A DNA stretch of 64,000 nt from the NCBI GenBank assembly GCA_025266875.1, contig JALLLT010000005.1, positions 1,054,001 through 1,118,000 on the forward strand, read 5' to 3'. Shown here in pieces: positions 1 through 13,330 of this stretch (the first letter of the stretch is position 1; every line of letters starts with the position of its first letter). Made by a program: the position numbers and the translations under genes. This DNA comes from Fennellomyces sp. T-0311. Taxonomy: Eukaryota > Mucoromycota > Mucoromycetes > Mucorales > Lichtheimiaceae. The notes beneath the pieces are model-generated. The model did not search any database and had not been told where the DNA came from. It saw only the letters and a list, made by a program, of their open reading frames with translations.

Positions 1-2083
1 GTCAAATGAACTTTTCGTTTTGCCTACACACGAATGCCCATGAGAAGCTTCCAACAACATTTCTTCGCTCCGAAGCCATCGCATTATATCGAGATGTTCC
101 ACACAGTAGGCTTGTAGCAGTCTTGGTCTGCGTATATAGTGTTGGCCATTTTGAGAACGGTGCACACTGAATGTACGTAATATATCTTCGCTCGCTAGGA
201 AAAGCTCTGTATCACAATAACGAAAAAAAAAGATTACATGGGCAAGAAAAACTTGTCTATTCGTCTTTTTTTTTGTTATCGTGGTATGGTTTATCCTACT
301 ATAGCACGTCATACGGGGTGTACCAAAGCATCATAATATATAATTAGTTTTGGAATGCGATAAGTTTGTCTTCGGGTTATAAACATCTTGTGAGCTCTGT
401 AGGTGCAAACAATTTTTAAAATGAAATAGGGAAAATCGGTTAGATTTGTTAGCATGCAAACATCGTCTCAAAATCTTGCTACAGAAGTACAAATGCTTTC
501 GTGTCATCAGCATACCATGGTGTGTGTCGTGCTTCTCCGTTCATCCTTTGCTTGCCATCCTAATATGTAATTGTGCGTACGTAGGTACGTGCCCCATGCT
601 TAAAATTGAAGAGCTATACATACTAGCTGTAACAGCCGATGACTGAAAGTGCAATATGCGCGTGAATGAGTTGACTATAGTGCGTGATGCAAATTAACGG
701 AATGCTCGTTCAGTATTTACGGAACAGTTGCCAAAATAAACGCGATCAGACCGGCGTCGTGACGTCTGCGACATTCACTTTCTAAACTATCTTCTTCTCA
801 AATAACCTCCATGACGCTTGATACGAGAGGCATACGAAAGAAATGTGAAAGGCTCTTGTATGCAGTACCACTGAAAAAAGCTTGAATGGCAAAGTAAATC
901 TTGAGCTCTACATCCAGAGTTGGTCTTGAATAACTCGGGTTTGACTGGCCACTTTTGTCGGGGAATAGCTTAAACAGTCTTGAGTAGGATACATCTTGAT
1001 AGTTAAAAAATCTCTCATGGATAGCAACAATACGATAAGCATTCCAGTACGATTGATCTCAGTATTTAATTCATTCGATTCCCTTCCGAGTTGATCTAAA
1101 TGGGAGCCGTACAGTTGGAGAGATACGTTTGTCCGGGGAACTTGTAATTATACATACATATCGAATGATGGCATGATAATTGTAAACTAATCTTGGAGGT
1201 TGTCTTATATCGTAATACAATTATATTCTGCAACTTTAGGAGCAGGCCTAATACCTCCCATAAAATAAATAATAACTTTTGAGCTATATTTTGCAAAGCA
1301 GTAGATGTTAAAATTCTACTAATTGAGTTTGGATACGTAGAAGATAAGAAAGGCGAGTTGTTAAATTTTATATAAAAGAAGCACAGAGAAAAACCATTTA
1401 TATTATCAACATGAGGCGAAAAAGTGACGTAGCTTACGATTGCCTTTGATTTTGAGAACATTCGATGTCCACCTGAACACAACACACCAGATCGAACCTA
1501 TATTGCATATAAGTAAGAATCTGGAAGTACTAGCAAAAACGCAGAGTACGTAGCTATACAATAAGGCAAGACATACTTGTTACAAATTGGTCTCACTTTG
1601 CTCATATGCAGCATTGTATTTGAATGAAATGTACTGACGATATCAAAGTTCACACCGGCACTTGTGTGACAAAAAATGAGCCAATCCTTTTAGATCGAAT
1701 CGTTGGCGCAACATTCTGAACCAAATATTATGCAGCGGACGATGATCTCCGAGTACTATTGCAATTAAAAAAAAAACCAGGGATGTTACATAGTGCATGT
1801 TGCGTGCTGTATAATACTTTTTTGGTATCCAGTTTACGCATTTAGGTATGCCGTTTCCTAAAATGAAATACAAGGGGAGTGCAATATTCTGACATTTTCC
1901 TAACGAGTTGATCCATGCACACAACACCTTTTCCCAAAATGGCGTAACGATGCTCTACTGCAAACATATAGATCCTCACGAGTAATTTATTTCGGTGACT
2001 GAGTTGTGCACCAGCTGACCACGAAACTATATAAGTCGCCGAACATATTCTTCATCTTTTCCAACATCAACGCTCAATTATCA
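1..2083. other. AT-rich stretch, no gene seen
   Basis: I see no supported gene here. Open frames are short, interrupted and resemble no family I know. The sequence is AT-rich with scattered A and T runs, like the decayed accessory DNA elsewhere in the window. Confidence 0.5.
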
Positions 2084-3235
2084 CCCAATTTCTATTACGG
2101 TTGCCCAAGCGAGCTCGGAAAGAACACTGATCTCTTGACAATCCCAGTTGGTATTGGATCCATGGGGCATGTCAATCCAAAAAAAAAATCAGCACGTATG
2201 GCACTGACAACATGTTTCACCTCTAGCATGACAATGAAGAGATCATTACCGGCCTGAACCAAGTAATCGACCTTAGATGCACTTTATGGGACACTACCAA
2301 TTGTTACGGTGCTGGTGAAAACGAACGTCTGCTCCGTAAATTCTTTGCGAGGAGGGCAAGCGCGACAAGGTGTTCCTATGCACTAATTTCGGAATCTTGC
2401 GTAACGAGGCGGATGATTTATTGGATTCAATGGAAAGCCAGAGTATGTTCGTGAAGCATGCAAAACCAGTCCAAAGCGTCTTGGTGTTGATTCAATTATT
2501 GACTTGTATTATATGCATCGCATGGGTCCTGATATGTAAGTTAATGGATAAAGTACAATATCATAGTATTAGCTTTGCTGATAACCTTTTATGTTATCCA
2601 GTCGAGGAAACAGTCAATGATCTAGTTGAACTGGTAAAGGAAGGGAAGATTCAGTACATTGGTCTTTCGGAAATGACTCCAGACGAACTGCGTCGTGCTC
2701 ATAAAGTGCATTTCGTTATCGCTGTCCAAGTCGAATACTCCCCTTGGACTTTGGATATCGAAACTAACACGTGCTTACAACCGCACGCGAACTCAGTGTA
2801 TCCATTGTTTTCTAGTTAGTTGAGAGACTGCATGAAGAAAATACTGGATACTAGCATGGGGATAAAAGTTCTCCTTTAAAACGTAGATTCTTGACAGGTG
2901 CAATCAAATCACGGGATGATCTGGATGAAGATGACTAGCGTCGTACAAACCCGCGCTTTTTGGCTGAGAACTTTGCAAAAAGCCTGGAGCTGGTGAACAA
3001 GTTTCAAAGCATTGCGGCAAAGAAAGGGGTTTCTTCCGCCGAACTAGTGTTTGTGTGAGTGTTGAGCCAAGGATAAGACTTTTTCGTGATTCCCGGCACC
3101 AAGCGAGTCAAGTATTTTGAGCAAAAACTCAAGGGTGGTCAAGTAGACTTACCCAGTGAAGAGCTGGCGGAAATCCGAGCCGTTGTGAACGCTGCTACTA
3201 TTAGTGGTGGACGATATATTGATCCGGATCTGTAA
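2084..3235 (+). pseudogene. Decayed aldo/keto reductase (pyridoxal-reductase-like)
   Basis: Fragments of one aldo/keto reductase lie in order on the plus strand but in different frames. An N-terminal IPVGIGSMG-like strand is near 2140. [12 protein letters not shown]...[18 protein letters not shown] block is near 2433-2534, readable only after leaving the frame used before and after it. A probable intron starts at gtaagt near 2535. Then come EETVNDLVELVKEGKIQYIG and LRRAHKVH...VQVEYSPW (2605-2760). The C-terminus NPRFLAENF...KGVSSAELVFV is followed by a TGA where the family has Trp, then DFFVIPGTKRVKYFE, ending at 3235. The intact family reduces aldehydes or ketones with NADPH through an (alpha/beta)8 barrel. 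At least two frame changes and several stops make this copy non-functional. The family assignment is secure from the motifs; the substrate is not determinable. Confidence 0.8.
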
Positions 3236-3372
3236 TATAAGCAACGAATACTTCAGTTGCCAAGTTTAAAAACTGAAATATAAATCGTTTGTATTCTATC
3301 GTATCCAATATATAAAAGCTATCATTGTGATCTATTACTAGCTCGCTTTACATATAAGAGCGACCAATTGTT

Positions 3373-4977
3373 CTATTCAATAGTATATTCTTGTGGGGTA
3401 TCGCAAAGATTTATAAATACTTTGTCCAAAAAGTCTTGAGGGTTTGTGCGAGATTCATTGTACCGAAAATGTTTGAGCATCGCAATACCAATGACCTTGT
3501 ATCTTAAAGTGTTGTTGGCCATTTTTACAACAGGTGATAGATAGTACCGATCATTAATAATAGCATTACTTCCATCTTCATTGTGGATGACGGTTTCGGG
3601 AGCAATGTGAAATAGAATTGCCAGTATAACACATTCGTCGCAGTCTTCGGTCAATGAAAGTGATACTATTGGTGAAAAATCTTGATCCGGTTTCCAGTAA
3701 TGGGTAGGTAAGCATTCCGTAGCGTCACGCATGTTCCATTGACTCCAATCTAATGCTAACTTGTCGTCACGATCAAGATCATCCATAGAGACGATAATTC
3801 TTTTGACAGCACTTTCGGCTCTCACTGCTCGTTCTTCATCGTAAAATACGGTATCATCGTCATACTTGACGGGTCGTACGGTGCAGCTCTTGCACTTTAT
3901 ATGTAAGTGCATATTGTCATCGATGCTGTAGTCGCCGTTCAGATCCAAAGTTATGTCGGCAACGGGGTCGGTTGGATGCAATCCTTGGGCACCCGTCCAA
4001 GTAGGAAGATCGTAACAAGCCATTGTCGATGCGTATCGAGGTTTTCCGTCACCATTCATGCTTGATCCGAAGCACATGACAGAAAGGTCGTGCTGGGCAA
4101 GTTCTCGGTAAAATTTGTTCATCAAAATCGTAAAGTCACTGTTGTAATCAATGTTGACGGTAGATATAATCCCATGGAAAATGTTGGCTAATGCATATAT
4201 TTTATCATGCTCTTGTGTGCTTGTCCGACAATGAGCATAATTGAGAACCTGGTTCGCACTTTTCAGCTTTTTGTCGTTGAATCCGAGAAGATCCTCAGAC
4301 AAAAAATCTATATCGTTCACCGCTGGATCTTGTTTAGCGCGGGCAAGAGTCCACAGATGCGTGTTCCGTCCGACAATCAAGAGCCGTGTCGACATCATCA
4401 ACTCTGCGAGTGTCCAGCTGCGCTTCCACCATGACGTGTCCAACAACTGTTCAAAAATGCTGTATGCTGCTATAGTATTCGTAGTCAACCAGTGTTGTTG
4501 TTCACATTTCTCTGGATCGTCAATGTAGATTTCGGGAACCAAGGCGACGGTGTAACGTGCGTTGCTGTATATAAGATGCATTTGTTGGATCTCCCGCTGC
4601 TTCTCCGCCTTGTTCGTCTGGTCGATACATATCCTGTCGTACCATAGGAATTCGATACCAAAATCTTTGCATATTTGCCAAAGAATTTCGTCAAACGTAA
4701 CGTTGGATTCGACGACTTGTTCACCCTCTTGTCGCGTAATTCGATGGAGACCGCTATCGATCAATGTACACTCATCATCGCCACTTTGGACTTTTTCACC
4801 GGATTGCTCCCAACAATAGGACAAGGCACTGTAGCCGTTGGTTGCCTCGTGACCAGGGACTTTTTTCCAGTCGGAAACGCGTATAAGCCATGTGGGTCTG
4901 TAGTCGCCTCCATTCGACTCGTATTCGGTAAAATTTGAACTTGCTGCTCGTTGCGGCGTGATATACCCGATATACAT
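3373..4977 (-). CDS. HET-domain protein, copy 1 (intact, 534 aa)
   Basis: This is an intronless open frame with a heterokaryon-incompatibility (HET) domain. Motifs in order are YSALSYCWE (residues 49-57), LWYDRICIDQ (111-120), QQMHLIYSNARYTVAL (131-146) and WWKRSWTLAELMMS (183-196). These match the conserved Y-ALSY-W, LW-D-ICI-Q and R-WTL-E signature of the family. The rest (about 210-534) is a C-terminal region shared by all copies here, including an SLTEDC-ECVI block and a YLSPVVKMANNTLRYKVIG block. In Ascomycota, HET proteins trigger cell death after fusion of unlike individuals; a role in this organism is unknown. The start MYIGYITPQ matches MYIEY-TPQ of the other copies. It lies about 28 kb from the HET cluster, on the same strand. 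Confidence 0.85.
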   Translation of the reverse strand: MYIGYITPQRAASSNFTEYESNGGDYRPTWLIRVSDWKKVPGHEATNGYSALSYCWEQSGEKVQSGDDECTLIDSGLHRITRQEGEQVVESNVTFDEILWQICKDFGIEFLWYDRICIDQTNKAEKQREIQQMHLIYSNARYTVALVPEIYIDDPEKCEQQHWLTTNTIAAYSIFEQLLDTSWWKRSWTLAELMMSTRLLIVGRNTHLWTLARAKQDPAVNDIDFLSEDLLGFNDKKLKSANQVLNYAHCRTSTQEHDKIYALANIFHGIISTVNIDYNSDFTILMNKFYRELAQHDLSVMCFGSSMNGDGKPRYASTMACYDLPTWTGAQGLHPTDPVADITLDLNGDYSIDDNMHLHIKCKSCTVRPVKYDDDTVFYDEERAVRAESAVKRIIVSMDDLDRDDKLALDWSQWNMRDATECLPTHYWKPDQDFSPIVSLSLTEDCDECVILAILFHIAPETVIHNEDGSNAIINDRYYLSPVVKMANNTLRYKVIGIAMLKHFRYNESRTNPQDFLDKVFINLCDTPQEYTIE

Positions 4978-7404
4978 TCCGGATACTGTATATTTCTGGA
5001 GGACGTTGATACTATGTATTTTATGTTAAATTTGAAGTTATGTCTCCCAAAACGTTCGAGTTCCTTGAAAGCTGCTATTAACTAATCCTTTTCGGCAGTA
5101 GGCAGAAAAAAAAAATAAATGGGTGCAAGAGAAACAAAGAAATTTGATAGTGTAACTATCTAGTCGAGTTTATATGGCAAGTGGTGTTCAATTCGAATCA
5201 TGTTTTAAAATTACGTAATAAATGAACGAGTACATGTTGCCAAAATAGTCCAATATAATAAAGAATAAGCCGTTGTTTTAAGTATATGTGCTAATTGCAG
5301 ACAAAGTAAAGATAGCAAGAAAAGTACACAATTATTAGACACTTTGTCATTATTATTGTCATCCATCCGATACGTGTAGTAAGCATTATGATAGTAAGAA
5401 TAATTTTTTTCTTATATTCAAGGCATTCAGTGCTCCTATTCAACTCTTTTGAGTAGACTTCGAGACGACAAAATTAAATATTGATCAGACGAGCTGATAT
5501 ATTTACATTCTTACTAGATAAGGGAACTCCTCTCTCAATACAACCGAAGCACGCGGTTTGCTAAACTTTCCGTTATGTTACCGAGCACTATATATCTGTT
5601 TTATATATAGGCTTTCCTCACAAGACTTTAGCAAGAGATTTACTTACAATAATCTTTCTGTTCGAACATTCAGAAGATCGCTACGTACTTCGTTATATAC
5701 GTGTAGCAGGAAGAGGCAGTTAATTCGATAATGTGCTTAGTCTGCTGTACTATATTTGCATGTCATATCCTATCCGTAGAATTGGTACACCAAACCGGCT
5801 GCAATTAAATATTTTCCAGAATAAGGTTACTTGGATGATCTGTTCTTGTGTCTATTGACAACGAGTGAATTCAACTAATGTGGAAAAAGCACAAAGTTCC
5901 ATGTCAAAAAGAAACAACAACCATTTATCATCAGATCGCTGAACGAGCTCTTTCCTTCTGCCTGGCACGAATCGCTACGTAAGGAGCAGATTGCTTAAGA
6001 CAAGTTTCCATGAAATAAAAAGAATGTGATAGTACAATCCTCGGATCTGCATCTCCAAGAGTGACGTATCAAGAGATTCACATCCAGCAGCTGTCATAAC
6101 CAGCTGTTTACACTTCGCAGGTATACGCAATAAAATATGTAAACGTCAAGGAAAGTGGTATTAATAATAGAGTAACTATGACTGATTGTTTCCTTTTTTT
6201 ATTCACAGTGGTACCCAAACTTATGTTTTGTTTCTTGAAAACTTGCCCAAATCAAGATGGTTATATATGATGATGAAAGTATCTGAAACACATACGTATT
6301 AGATGGAAATCGTTTACTATGTGCACGTCGATCGACAGGAATAAAAAGTACAATGACAGGAACGATACCGCGCGAGTCGATCTTTTAGCCATGAATTGGG
6401 CTTTCGGTGTATGGGTTCATTATAGTTTGGAAAGCCTGCGTCAGCGAAAGTGTTTCCTGGATATGTGTCGTACAATGGGAAGGCGATTATGCGAGGATAT
6501 AAGCTGCATACTAAACTGGGCGACTGTGGGCATTCGGAACAAAACGGCTCCCGCCAGCAACATCAATCTGAGCGTAAAATGAAAAACGTTCACAAAGGAA
6601 TGACAAGATCCTGCACTTTTCTACATAGCGGTTCAGAAGGTCAAGCAAGACATATCCTTTGATTTCACAGAATGTATGAAAAGATACATATTTAGTTCAG
6701 AAGCTGTGCAAGAGGCCGAAAAACGCGCTTTTTGACGCGTCTGACAAAAGAATATACCCGCGAATTTTCGGTTTCCAAGTACCCTGCATACCTGGATTAA
6801 CAAATTATACAAGCCATTGCATTTTGTTTCCCGTATCATTTTTTTCAAACGGGACGACAAAACGGGAGCGAACTCAATCTTTGATTTTTAGATCAGAGAT
6901 CAAAGATGCGCGCCAAATTTAATACATAAAAAAATGCAGGTGCCCCCAGAATGCGAAGGTATCGTTCCTACCATCATCTGAGCATCCTATCAAATGACCT
7001 TTGGATCTGCACGGTAACACGACTTTTTCGTAAAGATTACACGGTTACCCATGAAATCATGGCTGCATTTAGGCAATAAAAAGATCATCAATGGTGTAAC
7101 GTTTATGCATCTCGTCAAGACTCGGGTACTGCACGGATAAACAAAATATCATTGGAGAGATAGGCAAATGTAAAGCAAAAAAAAGTAAAGTCGTGTTTAT
7201 TCCTACAAACAAAAGAGAAAAAAACAAACACGCAATGACACTTCCTTTCGCTGGTATTATCCAGATCAAGTAGTTAAGGGTAATTTCTCAGCCTGGGATA
7301 GAAGTAGAACTTCCATAACCAAGCACCCCTAGTGCCAATTGCAACTCGAGAAAACCCTAATTGTTTTCCACGATATTCACAATCAGCACGTACCTCTTGT
7401 CGCT
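4978..7404. other. Gene-free 2.4-kb stretch upstream of HET copy 1
   Basis: AT-rich sequence separates HET copy 1 from THI4. The frames at 6319-6662 resemble no known protein. I see no RNA gene, terminal inverted repeat or long tandem repeat. Confidence 0.45.
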
Positions 7405-8509
<1,105 letters not shown>

Positions 8510-8556
8510 GTTTTTTTGAAAGTAAAGAGAGAAAGGCATGCAGGATGGTTGGAGGG

Positions 8557-8564
8557 TATTTATA
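8557..8564 (-). promoter_or_regulatory. TATA box of THI4
   Basis: TATAAATA on the minus strand, about 48 bp upstream of the chosen THI4 ATG. It is the best core-promoter match in the shared region. Confidence 0.7.
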
Positions 8565-8606
8565 ACTTTGGCGCGCGCATGCGGATCTCAATATTACCGT
8601 TGATCG

Positions 8607-8617
8607 CTATCTTATCG
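8607..8617 (-). promoter_or_regulatory. Paired GATA-factor (HGATAR) sites
   Basis: On the minus strand the sequence reads CGATAAGATAG, two overlapping HGATAR motifs. Clustered HGATAR sites are what AreA/Nit2-type nitrogen regulators bind in fungi, and a glutamine synthetase promoter is an expected place for them. The binding itself is inferred. Confidence 0.5.
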
Positions 8618-8889
8618 CAATCTCAGATGTCATGTTACGTTTATGCGGTGCACGATGGATCCTGTTGCGGGTGTGATCGGGTCCAACAAACAGAGGGAGC
8701 GCGAGTCATGGAGAAAATATACCCGGCGAGTTGTGTGAGTGGGATGTTGTGTGTGTGTGTGTGTATATAGATTGAGAAGCAAACAACACGCAGCGAGCGC
8801 AGTAAATTCAACGACCGCGAAAAAATATAGTGCGAAAATACGCATTTCGACCGATCGTTTCCTTTTTCTCTCTCTTGACCTCATAAGCC

Positions 8890-11414
8890 ATGACACACCA
8901 AGCCCGTATAAACACTGTGGTCGAGAGTCTCACCAAGGCTCCGCGCAACATTGACTTGACCGAACGAAATGGCAGGGTCAAGCCCATTACCGAGGTGTTT
9001 GGCAGCAATGTCTTTTCGCTGAAGGAAATGGGCCGCGCGTTGCCCAAGCCGGTGTACAAGGTATGAGGGAGCAGGTGGAGTGGCGTAAAAGAAGGGAAGC
9101 GGCTGATCGGTTTTTCGTTTTTAATATAATAGAGTTTCATCAAACAACTTCGTGGCAATCAAACGTTGGACAAGGTCACGGCCGACGCGATCGCCCATGC
9201 TGTCAAGGTGTGGGCCATCGAGCGCGGGGCGACGCACTTCACGCACTGGTTCCAGCCCATGACGGACTCCACTGCAGAGAAGCATGACTCATTCTTGACG
9301 CTCAAATCAACGTTCATCAACGGCTTCGAGGAGGTAAGCGGGGAAAAAGGGAAAAAGCGATTGGTGCAACCGGTATTTACGGTTTGACAGGTCACTGCAT
9401 TGGAGTCGCTTTCGGGCTCCCAGCTGTTGCAATCTGAGCCGGATGCCTCGTCCTTCCCATCGGGTGGCATGCGCACCACTTTCGAGGCCCGGGGTTACAC
9501 CGTGTGGGACACGAAGAGGTAGACGCGGCTGTCAATGCTTCTTTGCTCGCTCTAAAAATAGCTGACTATGAAACCAGCCCAATGTTTATCCAGGAGGGCC
9601 CCCACGGCACCGCCATTCTCTACGTGCCTTCGGTCTTCATCTCCTACAACGGCGAGGCCTTGGACGAGAAGAGCGTCCTGCTGCGTTCGTCCGAGGTGCT
9701 CAACAAGACCGCCTTGGAGGTCCTGTCGTTGATCAGCGAGGTGGATGAAGGTAAACAAAAGAAGAATTAAGGAGTTCATGTTGTGACCCGGGTTGACATT
9801 TTTTTTTCGCAAACAGATCACCCACGTGCAAAGAACGTCTTCACCACGCTCGGCACGGAACAGGAGTACTTCTTGATCGATCGTGGTCTGTACACTCTGC
9901 GTCCCGATCTCAAGATCACCGGCCGCACCTTGCTCGGTGGTCTGCCCCCGCGTCATCAGCAGCTCGAGGATCACTACTTTGGCAAGATCCCCACCCGTGT
10001 CCTGGCCGCCATCAGCGAGTGCGAGCACGAATTGGCCAAGCTGGGCGTCCCCATCAAGACCCGCCACAACGAAGTCGCCCCCGCTCAGTTCGAGGTCGCC
10101 CCCATCTTCGAAGAGGCCATGCAGGCAGTCGATCACAACCTGCTGACCATGGACATCCTTCACCGCGTTGCCCATCGTCACAAGCTCAAGGTGCTGTTCC
10201 ATGAGAAGCCTTTCCGCGGCGTCAACGGATCCGGCAAGCATTGCAACTGGAGCATGTCCACCGACCAGGGCGAAAACCTCTTGGATCCCTCCGCCACCCC
10301 CGAGACCAACCTGCGCTTCTTGATCTTTTTGGTTGCTGTTCTCAAGGCTGTGCTTGATCATGGTGACCTGCTGCGTGCCGGTATTGCGTCTGCATCCAAC
10401 GACCATCGTCTCGGCGCCCACGAAGCTCCCCCCGGCATCATCTCGGTGTTCTTGGGCAGCCAGCTCAACGAAGTCCTCAACTCGATCGAGGAAAACCGCC
10501 CCGTCAACTACGACGCCACCGGCACCAAGGTGCAGAACGTGCGTGTCAAGGGCACCGTTTTGGATCTGAAGGTGGCCACGCTTCCCAGCATTGCACGTGA
10601 TCTTACGGATCGCAACCGTACTTCGCCTTTTGCTTTCACCGGCAACAAATTCGAGTTCCGTGCCGTCGGTTCCAAGCAATCCGTGTCATTCCCCGTCACA
10701 CTTCTCAACTCGGCCGTGGCTTCGTCCTTGCAGGAAGTCAAGGACGCTTTGCAAAAGCAGATGGGCAACAAGAAGGTTGCCTCGCGCGAGGACCAGCTGG
10801 CTGTGATCCGCGAGTTCATCAAGAAGACCAAGGCCATTCGCTTCGAAGGTGACAACTACTCGGACGAGTGGGTGAAGGAGGCTGCCAAGCGTGGCCTGCC
10901 CAACATCGTCAAGAGCCCCGACGCCTTCACCCGCCTGCTCAAGAAGGAAAATGCAGACATGTTGCGCCAAACCGGCGTCTTCTCGGATGCCGAATTGCAG
11001 TCTCGCTACCATATCCTTATGGAGAAGTATGCCAAGGATATCATGATTGAAGCCCAGACCTTGATCACCATGGTCATCCAACAAGTCTTGCCTGCTGCAT
11101 ACGCCTACCGTGGCGAACTTGCCGATTCCGCCTCCAAGATCGTCAGCGTTGGATTGGATGCCACCGCCGAAAGCCGCGTTATCAAGGAACTGTCCCCTGT
11201 CGTTACTCAGTTGCAGGATCGCACCCAGGCCCTCGAGAAGCTCACGAACGAGATGACCACCATCATGGATATCAGCAAGTTGGCTGTCTTTGCCAGTGAT
11301 AAGGTTGTTCCAGCCATGGAGGCTGTGCGTGAGGATGCTGATGCTTTGGAGAAGGTTGTCTCCGATAAGCTCTGGCCATTGCCCCGCTACACCGAACTTT
11401 TCTTGAACATTTAA
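8890..11414 (+). CDS. Glutamine synthetase type III (five exons, 756 aa)
   Basis: Glutamine synthetase joins ammonium to glutamate using ATP. The type III (GlnN-like) class has subunits of about 700 residues, and this one is 756. Exons are 8890-9060, 9133-9333, 9391-9518, 9578-9750 and 9817-11414. All introns are GT-AG and the joined length of 2271 nt stays in frame. Recognisable blocks are [12 protein letters not shown] and KHDSFLTL (exon 2), GYTVWDT (exon 3), [20 protein letters not shown] (exon 4), [59 protein letters not shown] and [20 protein letters not shown] (exon 5). These include the glutamate- and ATP-binding segments of the family. The coding sequence is clearly GC-richer than its flanks, suggesting strong expression. 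It is transcribed divergently from THI4. Confidence 0.95.
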
Positions 11415-11444
11415 GCCCTTTCTTTTTTCTCTCGCTCATTCCAA

Positions 11445-11450
11445 AATAAA
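11445..11450 (+). terminator. Poly(A) signal of glutamine synthetase
   Basis: AATAAA lies about 31 bp after the stop codon and follows a T-rich stretch. Confidence 0.55.
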
Positions 11451-12149
11451 CTTTAAGCTGTAATATGTCGTGCACCTTCCTCTTTCGTCGTTCGCATAAG
11501 CTTGGATGCATTTGGAACGTGACCGCACGTTGCAATTAAATCGTCATATCTGTATACGTGCGCATGTTTACGCATAAGTTGACTATTAGCAGCCTGTTGT
11601 TGTTTGCTATATGTAGTGCTTCCAAGTATAGACTTTACGTTTCCGCCACCACTGAATATAGCGGATATATGGAGCAATTTCATGCAGGCTGATACGGGTA
11701 CAAAGTACGTATCACCGAACAACGTGTTACCAACTCCCATGAGCCAGAATCCTTTTGACAGTGGGCAACTACATTCTAGATCTCCATCATTCGGCACCCC
11801 ATTGTTGACGATCTCGCAAAGAAACTTGTCTTCCTCCTGAAAACGAGAGTGGTGTCCCGGCCACACACATTAAACTATGCGCAGGAGCTGGGAGACACAG
11901 CTACGCTCATACAATACGTGTCTCATGATCCAGCAGGATACTTGTCCATGGGCCGATGTTTCGGCGACTAAGTGTACCAGACAAGGGCCATTGAATGGTC
12001 TACGCAGTGTTACTCACACCGGCACTCAACACAATGAACGGCAAACGTCTTATACGACGTCATGGGCGTTATCGCAGAGCAAATACCGGACGAGACGTTG
12101 TGCAGCTTAGCTTTATGGTCCCCATCGTATCAGTACGTACCTGTGGTTA
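11451..12149. other. No supported gene
   Basis: A 137-codon open frame on the minus strand (11453-11866) shows no family motif, no splice partner and ordinary composition. I do not call it a gene. Confidence 0.4.
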
Positions 12150-13330
12150 ATGTGGATCGTTATATTTTACGATGGATATTCATTCGTTCGTAAACTTTTA
12201 TTTCGTGATAAACATAATGGAGCTGGTAGAATAATCGGATGGAAGGATAGCAGCGAAGGGCAGTACGCATTAGCAAGAACGATACAAATATGTGCGAAGA
12301 TGCAATGGATGCAGCGATTCTTTTTTTTGTTGTTGTGATGCTTGTCGGCTGGATGTTGCCGTTTGTCTGGAAAGATGGCTGTACAGAAACAGCTGCTTGG
12401 GATGATTGATCTTGTTTTGTTTGGAGTTTGCCTTGTCTGTTGTTTGAAATGGATGTACCCGGACGAGAACTTGTAAAGTTTGGGTTCGTTTGGCTTTGTG
12501 CTTGGATATGGACTTGGCTTTGTGCTTGGATGTGGACTTGGATTGGATTGTGAATGTTGGATGATGAGATTCCATGATTGTAGTTCCACTTTTTGCTTCA
12601 ATGTGTTTGCTTTTTTCTTCTTTTTTTTGCTGCATCCTTGCTCTTCAATCTGCTGGGTTCATTGCTCGCTTCCTGACCCTCGCTGCTTGCTGTGCATATT
12701 GATAGTGCTTGCTCCTGGTTTTGCGATATTAATCTAATGGTCAAATTAGTACATCTTGACATAGAAGCCTGTTTAATCCATAGATACCTTGAATGGATTG
12801 AACATTGCGCGCATGATGGGTGGTTTGCTTGGTATATTGACTTGTCTGTTGACGCCCATGTGTATGGTAGTGCTTGATCCACCGGTAGAATGCCTGGAAT
12901 TCGCTGCTTCTTGCTTGCCAGCCTTTGTGCCCCCCTATATTGCGGTAGATGATGGCTTTGGATAGTCGTGCCAACCATTGAGATTGTTGGATGGCAGGTT
13001 AGCCTTGGATTGAGGCGCCATGTTTGCCGAGGTTCACTGGATGTGTGTGTATTCGACCGGTGTCCCCCATACACCAAGAGTCGAGAAGACTTTTCCTTTG
13101 GCACGCAACCGCCGTAAAGATAGTTCTTGCCCATTGAATTGTAGCTTCAGCTTGGTCGCGTCGGAATCTTGTGTTGTTCCATTCCGTGGATCCTCGTGCT
13201 TGAATGCTTCTTGATGTTGCGAATTTGTCTGCGCGTTTTGGTTTTGTTGATTCCGAGTCAGCAAGTGGACCGTTGTTTGAACTGTAAAGTTCGAGCGAAT
13301 TGCCATGGTGAAGACGCGCTTCCATGTGTG
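12150..13330. repeat. T/G-biased low-complexity region
   Basis: The plus strand is strongly T/G-biased, with TGCTTGGAT-like words recurring. A direct duplication of a 24-bp unit beginning GGCTTTGTGCTTGGAT occupies 12492-12515 and 12516-12539, with one difference. The long minus-strand open frames here are Pro/Ser/Lys/Thr-rich products of this bias and hop between frames, so I do not call them genes. Confidence 0.55.

Larger units (their letters stand above)
8510..8889. promoter_or_regulatory. Shared divergent promoter THI4 / glutamine synthetase
   Basis: 380 bp separate the two start codons, so both genes must be driven from here. The THI4 side has a TATA box. The glutamine synthetase side has a TATATAG element near 8764, immediately after a (GT)n run at about 8746-8763, some 125 bp upstream of its ATG. 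Paired GATA-factor sites lie between. Confidence 0.75.

Noticed and set aside
8510..8740. Possible TPP riboswitch in the THI4 leader (CTGAGA word on the minus strand near 8620)
   Set aside because: The second half of the conserved aptamer (CCTGAT...GGATAAT-CCAGCG) is absent and the first THI4 intron is too short to hold it.
9552..10679. 375-codon minus-strand open frame
   Set aside because: Antisense shadow of the GC-rich glutamine synthetase exons.
11453..11866. 137-codon minus-strand open frame downstream of glutamine synthetase
   Set aside because: No recognisable domain and no supporting signals.
12167..13325. Several minus-strand open frames of 100-180 codons
   Set aside because: They follow the T/G bias of the plus strand, switch frame, lack splice partners and show no domain.
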